Assembly (NCBI GenBank): GCA_022575985.1
Contig: JAKSXM010000288.1
Span: 6,599,501 to 6,663,500 of the forward strand
Length of the DNA: 64,000 nt
From: Anagrus nilaparvatae
Taxonomy: Eukaryota; Arthropoda; Insecta; Hymenoptera; Mymaridae
Direction: 5' to 3'
The position numbers and the translations under genes are program-made. Position 1 is the stretch's first letter. Each line of letters opens with the position of its first letter. Below, piece after piece: positions 57,401 to 64,000 of this stretch. The notes under the pieces are model-generated. The model ran no database searches. It saw nothing but the letters and a program-made list of their open reading frames with translations, and was not told the DNA's origin.

Positions 57401-58710
57401 CTGTTGGTTCACTCGGCTTCTTATTGCCGAATATTCAGATGAAAGTAATTAATCCAGAATCTAACGAAGCTCTCGGAATAGATGCGCCTGGGGAACTATG
57501 TTTTAAATTTCCTGAAATGATGTTAGGTTATTATAAAGATGATAAACTAACTAAAAATGTCATTGACGATAAAGGTATCATAAGCTAGCAATAAATGTAA
57601 AATTTTTAATTTTTTTAATATTAAATAAATATCACTTTGATAGGTTGGCTGCATACAGGAGACATAGGGTTTTACAATAAACGTGGTGAAGTATTCTTTT
57701 CAAACAGAATAAAAGACGAGATAAGATATAAAGGATTGAAGATATATGGAAATAAACTTGAAAGAATATTACAAACTCATCCTGACGTTTTAGAAGCGGT
57801 TGTCATTGGTGTACCTGGTGAATTGGAAGGTGAAATACCGACTGGTTTTATTCGTTTAGTACCAGGATCTCAGGTACACATATTTTTTTACGATAATTTA
57901 ATTATTTTCTATAAGTTTCCTTTATGGTAAATAATACAGGCTTCCCTCCTTATACGCGGGGGTTACGTTCCAAAAAAGTGCCGCGTATAAGGAAACCGCG
58001 TATAAAAAGACATTACTCTTATGGAAAAGGAGGGGTTAGGTTCAAAAATTTTTTATGTTGGGAAAAAATTTTATGGACAAACATTTTTTAGTCACCAATT
58101 TTTATTTACAAAAAAAAACTGTTATACGGGATTGTTTTATTTTTTTTTTGGTAATCTTTATATAAATCTAAATAAATTTGAAGTGCCAAATCACAACTGT
58201 GTTTAAAATTTAAACTCCTCAAATCACCCTTTACTGGCAACGAAATTTTGATTGAGTGGATTTTTTTTTGGCTAGATCTAATGACACGGAAAAAACAATT
58301 GTTTTTCAAAAAAAAATTTTCTTGACCTTGCTAGACTGTACTAAATTTTATATTTATTAGAAGATGAAAAATAGTTTTAATCAAGACTTGCAATATCTCG
58401 ACTCTCGTAAATACTGCATCAACTTAAAAAAGATTTCTTTTCTTTACTAATCCTGTTACTTTTTCAAAATAATTTACAATTACCGGAAATTATTTAAAAA
58501 AATATTTTTATGAATGACATAAATTTGTGATTGCAGGTAACAAAAGAAAAGTTAATTGAAATGAGTTTCCAGAATGGGAAGAATTCTGGACTTCCTGGTG
58601 GAATATTTTTTCTTTCAGATTTTCCACGATTAGCTAGTGGTAAAGTCAATAAAAACGAGCTCAGAAAAATGGCTATACAATTTAATTCAAAAGAAAATTT
58701 TATTTGCTAA
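54491..58710 (+). CDS. Acyl-CoA synthetase/4CL/luciferase-family protein with N-terminal signal peptide
   Basis: Family members activate a carboxylic acid with ATP to an acyl-adenylate and usually transfer it to CoA. Eight exons join in frame: 54491-54562, 54685-54804, 54884-55091, 55160-55641, 55715-55898, 57353-57574, 57644-57873, 58537-58710, giving 563 residues plus stop, the usual family length. Motifs in order: STSGSNGIRKMVEH (215-228), a divergent P-loop in which the usual TSGTTGxPK has Asn and Arg at two positions; YGMTEA (355-360); GWLHTGD (430-436) with the ribose-binding Asp; FFSNRIKDEIRYKG (447-460) with the hinge Arg; and LASGKVNKNEL with the catalytic Lys at 542. Residues 1-22 (MAATLYFIGLLHFMNLILIY...) look like a cleavable signal peptide, and the C terminus (ENFIC) lacks a peroxisomal SKL signal. 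Most relatives are cytosolic or peroxisomal; this one is predicted secreted or lumenal. Substrate unknown; activity uncertain given the altered P-loop. Confidence 0.92.
55972..56010. repeat. Isolated CACTGAAAAACAAATCCGC terminus in an intron
   Basis: Matches the terminus at 29788 and resembles the end of the element at 946. The partner end is not identifiable in this 1.45-kb intron of the acyl-CoA synthetase-like gene. Confidence 0.4.
56905..57222. mobile_element. MITE fragment, CACTGTAAAAAG family
   Basis: Internal sequence of the MITEs at 10184 and 26259 (TTTACTGAATTTAGTATATT, CGAAAAATTCGAGAATACTC, AAATTATCAATTTTTCTTG) without either terminus. It lies in the fifth intron of the acyl-CoA synthetase-like gene. 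Confidence 0.75.
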
Positions 58711-58939
58711 CTTTTATGTTGTTTATTACGTAAGATTAATGAAAAGAAATATTTTAATTACTTTTACTACTAAAATCTAAAAGTGTTATTTACGCAGATA
58801 TTTAAATATTATCCATTACAGTGAAAATCAGTCTTTTGATTTATTTACTCTGAAACAATTAGAGAAAGGCTGTTAAAAAATTATAGTTTGCATTGTATCA
58901 ATTAATACACACAATATATTTTAATTTTTTTTTAAAGAG

Positions 58940-59318
58940 CGGTTTATGGCTCTGGGGTTTGCGTTTGTGCCTGGCGTACGCAAGGTCCTGGGTTCAAATC
59001 CCGCTGCCACCAATAACAATTTTAAGTTTCTTTTCTGAAACGATTAAACTCTTAAAATTATTTCCATCACGCCCAGGATATGTTTTTCAGCATAATGCAT
59101 TAAAAAAAATATGCATCATGAGGAAAAACATATCCGGCTTAACTATACAGGAGGTTTTCAACAGTTTCCCTTCTGTCTTGGCGAATGCATAGTTAAGTGC
59201 CCAAACACCTTGAAGTCGGCTGCTGACGCATCTAGTCCCACATCCAAACACAAACTATCCCGCCCTCATTAAACCTACAGCTCTCCATCAATTGCAAAAG
59301 GTGCAATCACATCCCTCA
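58940..59318 (+). mobile_element. Second tRNA-derived SINE (379 bp)
   Basis: TTTTAAAGAG flanks both ends (58930-58939 and 59319-59328). The head has an A-box-like TGGCTCTGGGG (58957) and an exact B box GGTTCAAATCC (58992-59002) followed by CGCTGCCACC, close to a tRNA 3' half. The body has a hairpin (CCAGGATATGTTTTTCAGCA against ATCATGAGGAAAAACATATC..) at ~59072-59135 placed as in the SINE at 39008, and a second one around TTAACTATACAGG/GCATAGTTAAG. Unlike that SINE it lacks a poly(A) tail. The tRNA-like arms are imperfect, so it is not a functional tRNA gene. Confidence 0.82.
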
Positions 59319-59329
59319 TTTTAAAGAGA

Positions 59330-59567
59330 TAAAAATAATAGTTTCAAGAAGGAATTCGATATATATCTGTATATATAGTGGTTCCTTTGAGAAATAAATT
59401 AAAACAGTGCGGTGGTGTGGCTGCAGTAGTAATTGTTGGCGACTTCTATCAACAGGTATCTATAATATAGAGGATAAACAAATACAATATAATATTTAAT
59501 TTTTTTATGCAACCGTAATTAACGTGATTTTATGTAATTACGTTATCAGCAAAATTAATCAAAAAAA
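59330..59567. other. Short stretch without a gene
   Basis: Contains TGGTTCCTTTGAGAAATAAA at ~59381, a weak relative of the GGTTCCTC border, and a GTGCGGTGGTGTGGCTGCAG block at ~59408 of unknown nature. Confidence 0.3.
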
Positions 59568-60533
59568 TTTATAACCGGTTTGTGTAACTACACAACCAAC
59601 GAGCATGGAACATGTTCATTTATAACATTGATAATAAAGTATTTATTGTGTTCATAATATAAATATTTATATGCAAATATTTATATTTAGATTTTTATTA
59701 TAGAAATCATGCTGCTTAGACATCAAAATGAACTAAATTAATTAAATTTTCAAATTATTATAGTTTTTTAAATAATATGAATATGAATTTATTTTTTATT
59801 AATTTTTATAATGAATTCTTAAAAATTCTGCACCAATGGTCCCTAGGTACTTCTGCACCAATACTCCATAGGTACTTCTGCACCAAAGGTCTTTAGGGAC
59901 TTCTGCACCAATGCTCCCTAGGTACTTCTGCACCAAAACTTCCTAGGTACTTCTGCACCAAAGGTCTTTAGCGACTTCTGCACCATAGGTCCCTAGGTAC
60001 TTCTGCACCAATGCTCCCTAGGTACTTCTGCACCAAAGGTCTTTAGGGACTTCTGCACCAAAGGTTCCTAGGTACTTCTGCACCAAAGGTCTTTAGGGAC
60101 TTCTGCACCAATAGTCCCTAGGTACTTCTGCACCAATGCTCCCTAGGTACTTCTGCACCAAAGGTTCCTAGGTACTTCTGCACCAAAGGTCTTTAGGGAC
60201 TTCTGCACCAATAGTCCCTAGGTACTTCTGTACCAAAGGTCCCTAGGTACTTCTGCACCATAGGTCCCTAGGTACTTCTGCACCAAAAGTCCCTGAATCG
60301 AAAATATTCTAAGTCCATTTGACCCCCCCCCTAAAAACGTCAATTTTTGACCCTCCCCCTAAAAGCGTCCATTTTTGACCCCCCCCCTAAAAGCGTCAAT
60401 TTTTGACCCCCCCCCCCCCTAAAAACGTCAATTTTTGACCCCCCCCCCCTAAAAGCGTCACTTTTTCACCCCCCCCCCTGCCGAGACGGACTTTTTCAAA
60501 TACCCCATCCAATGAACATGTTCCATGTTAATA
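59568..60533 (+). repeat. Minisatellite-bearing element, GAACATGTTC family (copy B, most complete)
   Basis: Left end: hairpin GGTTTGTGTAACTACACAAC then GAGCATGGAACATGTTCA. Then a 25-bp tandem array, a C-rich ~30-bp array (60325-60480, units like CCCCCCCCTAAAAGCGTCAA+TTTTTGA, five copies), GACGGACTTTTTCAAATACC, and right end CAATGAACATGTTCCATGTT. No protein is encoded. The internal tandem arrays and palindromic ends recall Helentron/DINE-1-type elements, but I see no diagnostic Helitron terminus. Confidence 0.75.
59826..60290 (+). repeat. 25-bp minisatellite, ~18.6 copies
   Basis: Unit TTCTGCACCAA(A/T)GGTCCCT then AGGTAC, repeated without gaps at exact 25-bp spacing (for example TTCTG at 59826, 59851, 59876). 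Variation is mostly confined to 4-6 positions after CACCAA and to TAGGTAC versus TAGGGAC. Confidence 0.95.
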
Positions 60534-60970
60534 TAGCTGTTAAAAATAATACTTAGATTAAAAGTGCCTAATTTATTACCTAGAGTTATAAGAAGTTATA
60601 AAAAGTGCATAGCAATCTAATATTTACACTCATTTGTAAAATAATCAATAAAAATTTTAAATAAACTAATACAAACTATTCTTAATCTATTCATTAAAAT
60701 AATAAGAATACTGTAGGGCTCAATTTAAACCATATCGGGATAAGATGCATAATCATTGGCACATTTTAATTTTTTTTTTGAGTTAACAAAATTTTGTGCA
60801 CGGAGATTTGGCAATTATTTAAAAAAGATTAATTTTCTTCTTTTGCTTTCTAATAACCCCTTTTTCCTCAAACATTTATACACCAATGGCGTTTCTCTTT
60901 TTGAAAATTAAACGTTATGTCTTTCCTGTTTTAAAAAAAATGGTAGTAACGTAAACTTTACGATCCAATT
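60534..60970. other. AT-rich intergenic sequence, no gene seen
   Basis: No open frame or terminus recognised. Confidence 0.4.
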
Positions 60971-60976
60971 TTTTTT

Positions 60977-61090
60977 TGGTTCCTCAAAGAGGAACCATTG
61001 TGATAGGTCAAATTTCGATTTTTAATTTTTTGGCATATAAGCACGTTTTGAGACCCCAGGAAGCTAAAAAACCGGTTTTTAAAAAAAGTA

Positions 61091-61138
<48 letters not shown>

Positions 61139-61770
61139 TGTATGTGTATGTATGTAATTGGTGATATTTCACAAACATTATGGAGTTAAGACCTAATTTT
61201 TTTTTCAAAAATTTTTTTATCAAAAAAGCTCGAGGTACTTTTTTTTTTTTTAATTTGGATGTAATACCTCATTTATTTCCACGAAAGTACTTATATTTGA
61301 AAGTATGGTTTTTACTTTATATCTCGAAACTGATACTTAATTTTTTGAAAATTTTTTTCCCAAAATTTTTTTCACGAAAAAATACAAAAAACAACAATTT
61401 TTTTTTTCTTTTTGGACGTAGTACCTAATTTATTTCTATGAAAGTACTATAGTTTTAGAAAGTTTGTTTATAGTCATTTTTTGGATCTGATACCGAATTT
61501 TTTAAAAAATTTTTTCTCAAAATTAAAAAAACAAAAAAATTAAAAAACCTGCAATATTTTTTTTTTTGGGGTGTAATACCTCATTTAATTCCATGAAAGT
61601 ACTAATATCTGAAAATACTGCAACCGGCGATATTTCACAACCGTTATGAAATTAAGACCTAATTTTTTTTTCAAAAATTTTTTCACCAAAAAAGCTCTAG
61701 GTACTTTTTTTTTTTTTAATTTGGATGTAATACCTCATTTATTTCCATGAAAGTACTTAAAAACACTTAA
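60977..61770 (+). repeat. GGTTCCTC-ended element with ~155-bp repeat array (copy 3)
   Basis: Starts GGTTCCTCAAAGAGGAACC, then AAGCACGTTTTGAGACCCC, AGCTAAAAAACCGGTTTTTA and a (TG)n/(TATG)n tract (61087-61155), then units with CGATATTTCACAA, GAAAGTACTTATATTTGAAA and AACTGATACTTAATTTTTTG. The block GCGATATTTCACAACCGTTA recurs at ~61627, showing an internal duplication. The closing GAGGAACC end is missing. Confidence 0.78.
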
Positions 61771-61867
61771 AATGAAGTTAACAATAAGTTTTGGGTGGGA
61801 AAAATGCAAAAAAAAAAAAATTAAAGTAAACAAATTTTTTTAAATTTTGAAAATTTGTTAAAATTTT

Positions 61868-62040
61868 TAAGGATTTTGCTTATTCTAGGGGTAGGTGTGA
61901 GTACAGCATTTAGGGGTAGATTTTAATTGCTTTTTGCTTTATTGGCTTCGCCCCCATACCCCCACGGGGGCTTTGCCCCCTCGACCCCCAGGATTTTGCT
62001 TATTCTAGGGGTAGGTGCGAGTACAGCATTTAGGGGCTAG
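61868..62040. repeat. Direct 48-bp repeats around a GC-rich hairpin
   Basis: AGGATTTTGCTTATTCTAGG, GGTAGGTG(T/C)GAGTACAGC and ATTTAGGGG occur at 61870-61917 and again exactly 120 bp later at 61990-62037. Between them GGCTTCGCCCCCATACCCCC and ACGGGGGCTTTGCCCCC (61944-61980) form a very GC-rich stem-loop in AT-rich surroundings. Nature unknown. Confidence 0.75.
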
Positions 62041-63062
62041 GTTATAATTTGGAATAAAGCAATTATTTAATTATTTATATTTTATTATTAATAATTTCTA
62101 TTTTTGCAAATATTGGAGGACATACAATCATTTTATCCATTGAATAAAAAAGAATTGTATTATTATGTTTAAGCTTATATTATTATTCAAAAAGAAAAAA
62201 AAAAGGTAAAGTTTTTCCTACCTAAAAACGTTTTTTTTAAACTAATTTAGTCGTTTAGAATAATTTCCTAGTGAAAAAAATGCGATTTGGTGGGGGGGGG
62301 GGCGAAGAAGCACCAGAAAATTTGCGATTTTTGAATTTTCTAAATTATATGAACTCCAATAAATTGTTTTGGCCGAAGCGCAAAATAGCTATTTTTTAAA
62401 CAGGGGGAACAGCCACTGCATCTCTAACATATTTTTGGTATTTAAATTAATTAAAAAAAAAAAAATGTAATTTTTTTCACAGCAAAAATGCATTCCTTAC
62501 TGTAATTTGGACAAAGGTTAATTTGAGCCGATTTGAGCGAAATAAAGACATTATATTTTTTAAATATTTTTTTTCTGAGTATAATATAGAACTTAAGTAA
62601 TTAAATATAATTTATTTATTAATTATAACTTAACTAATTTAATATACTTTTTAATATAGAACCTCAAATATAATATAGAAATATCCATTTAAATTGACAA
62701 CTGAAAATTGGCGCGGAACCAAACAAATTAGGAAAAAGATTACTAACAAAAAATATAAATTTCACGGTTTTTATTTTTTCTAAAACCTGCCACATGTTAT
62801 TTTATTAAACAGAAATTGCCTGCGTGATTTTTTAGTAAAATTTTTTTTTAAACACAGGATGTTTTTAAAAATATAAGTATAAAAACAACCCTTCATTTTT
62901 TACTATAGTGTCTTATAGATTTTATCTTGGATTTTATGAAACCACTTGTAAATTGAATAAAAAATAACACCTATTCAATAATTGTAACCAAATTGTTTTC
63001 TGGAGGAAAAATGACAAATACTTTTATTTTCTTAGAAATTTAATTACAAATATAAAACTATT
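62041..63062. other. 3' flank between the repeats and the sphingomyelinase-like gene
   Basis: AT-rich with a G-run at ~62292-62302. No gene seen. AATAAA-type signals for the minus-strand gene (TTTATT on this strand) occur at ~63021-63026, about 40 bp after its stop codon. Confidence 0.4.
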
Positions 63063-63970
63063 TTAGTAAATAAATATATCTTTACACAATTCTTTACGAC
63101 AATGACTTTTACCACTGCTCATATCACAGATAATTTTTTTTCGACATTCTAGATCACAACTTGGCCTGACTGACGCTTCACTAAAGTAATATCTAAAATT
63201 AAATTATAAAAAAATGAATTAAATGAATTATAAATGATAAACGACGACAAAAGTATAAAATTACTTGTAATATTTTTCGAACAAATTTTCATCTTTTATC
63301 ATTCTGGTGATTAAAGAATCCCATTCCCTTGGTGAAAGTGACGAAATGTTAAATGCATCTCTTGCATTGTATGATTTGAACCAAATTGGGTAATCATCTT
63401 TATTAGCTTGTACTAAATCTAGAACCCAGGTTTCGTGATCCAATATCATCTGTTTGAAAATCATTTTTAAAATAATTTTATCATTTGATAATCAATGTAA
63501 AGTTTCATATAATTACCCTTGTTGTTTTTGGATGATTTCCATCAACAAGATAAATCCTATAAGCAGAATTTAAATTTTCATATGATGAAACTGAAGGTGC
63601 AACATATGCAACGTTTGTTGGAATTTTATCATCTGAATCATCGTAAAATACTTGAAATTCATCAAAGTGCGTATGGCCATAAAATTGCCCAGTTATAGTG
63701 GCTGAAAACCTGGAAATTTTAATGAACAGTAATTTAAATTTCTTTGTGTTAATGAATTTTGTAAAAACTAAATTTTACACTGATTACCTATTAACAATTT
63801 TATGAAAATTATAAGACCAAGTTTTAATACAATCATTATTTCCTGGTGGTATGTGACCTAAAATATGAACTTTTTCATTAGCATTTTCAGCTTTTTCAAG
63901 TTCTTTAACGAGCCATTCTAATTGACCAAGTGGGTCATACGTATTTAATAAAAGCCAAAAATTTTTGTTG
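63063..63970 (-). CDS. Acid sphingomyelinase-like phosphodiesterase, C-terminal part (partial)
   Basis: Enzymes of this calcineurin-like metallophosphoesterase family hydrolyse sphingomyelin to ceramide and phosphocholine in lysosomes or after secretion. Four exons join in frame: 63970-63788, 63709-63517, 63449-63265, 63192-63063 (stop TAA), about 230 residues. WLLLNTYDPLGQLEWLVKEL is followed by HILGHIPPG, and the next exon has GQFYGHTHFDEFQVFY; GHIPPG and GHTH carry the late metal-ligand histidines. LDHETWVLDLVQAN and the Cys-rich tail (PSCDLECRKKIICD) match the C-terminal domain of the family. The first base of the 63970 exon completes a codon begun in an exon beyond 64000, where the saposin-like domain and early metal ligands must lie. 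Introns are short. Confidence 0.92.
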
Positions 63971-64000
63971 CTGCAAATATTGTTATTTATTGTAATTATT

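Noticed and set aside
58940..59015. Functional tRNA gene
   Set aside because: The B box is exact but the arms are mismatched, and the sequence continues into a SINE body flanked by a target duplication.
59826..60290. Possible CRISPR-like array
   Set aside because: Units are contiguous 25-bp tandem copies with no unique spacers, in a eukaryotic genome; it is a minisatellite.
60976..61223. ORFs over the second TG tract
   Set aside because: Same microsatellite artefact within a repeat element.

Overview
The window is AT-rich eukaryotic nuclear DNA from an arthropod, most probably an insect. The evidence is short GT-AG introns, insect-style monocarboxylate transporter paralogs, R1/jockey-type LINE fragments, a TTAA-flanked piggyBac-like element, a BEL/Pao gag remnant and tRNA-derived SINEs. 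Base composition and gene style would suit a parasitoid wasp, but that is inference; no species marker is visible.

Four protein-coding genes can be assembled by joining exons with consistent reading phase. (1) 5975-9426, minus: a 597-residue SLC16/MCT-type transporter in nine exons. (2) 18611-32049, plus: a second 607-residue MCT paralog in nine exons, with an 8.1-kb third intron full of mobile DNA. These two are head to head with 9.2 kb between their start codons. (3) 54491-58710, plus: a 563-residue member of the acyl-CoA synthetase/4CL/luciferase family in eight exons, with an apparent N-terminal signal peptide. (4) 63063-63970, minus, running off the right edge: the C-terminal part of an acid sphingomyelinase-like phosphodiesterase. 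Two weaker coding remnants are an orphan 3' exon at 18044-18372 and a DUF4806-like fragment near 52135-52330.

Most of the rest is repeats. 523-4535 is a nest: a hAT-type MITE split by a TIR element with TA target duplication, which carries BEL/Pao gag debris and one LTR. 10.2-16.9 kb has MITEs and two decayed LINEs. 20.9-26.7 kb (inside the second MCT gene) has a MITE with a perfect 8-bp duplication, a foldback, a non-autonomous piggyBac, and a LINE joined to a 5S rRNA pseudogene. 30-39.5 kb has minisatellite-bearing elements, arrays of a ~155-bp repeat, and a SINE with a perfect 14-bp duplication. 40.2-43.7 kb is a very large palindrome with ~1.03-kb arms. 45575-49392 is a non-autonomous LTR retrotransposon with two apparently identical 196-bp LTRs; the matching empty site lies in a tandem repeat unit beside it. 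49.6-51 kb and 60.97-61.8 kb carry further ~155-bp arrays. 58940-59318 is a second SINE. 59568-60533 is a 25-bp minisatellite element.

No pathway links the four genes in the sequence itself. The most unusual points are the signal peptide on the acyl-CoA ligase-like protein, the giant palindrome as a possible hairpin-RNA locus, the LINE-5S junction, the young LTR insertion with its empty site, and a repeat family whose ends stay constant while its internal minisatellites change.
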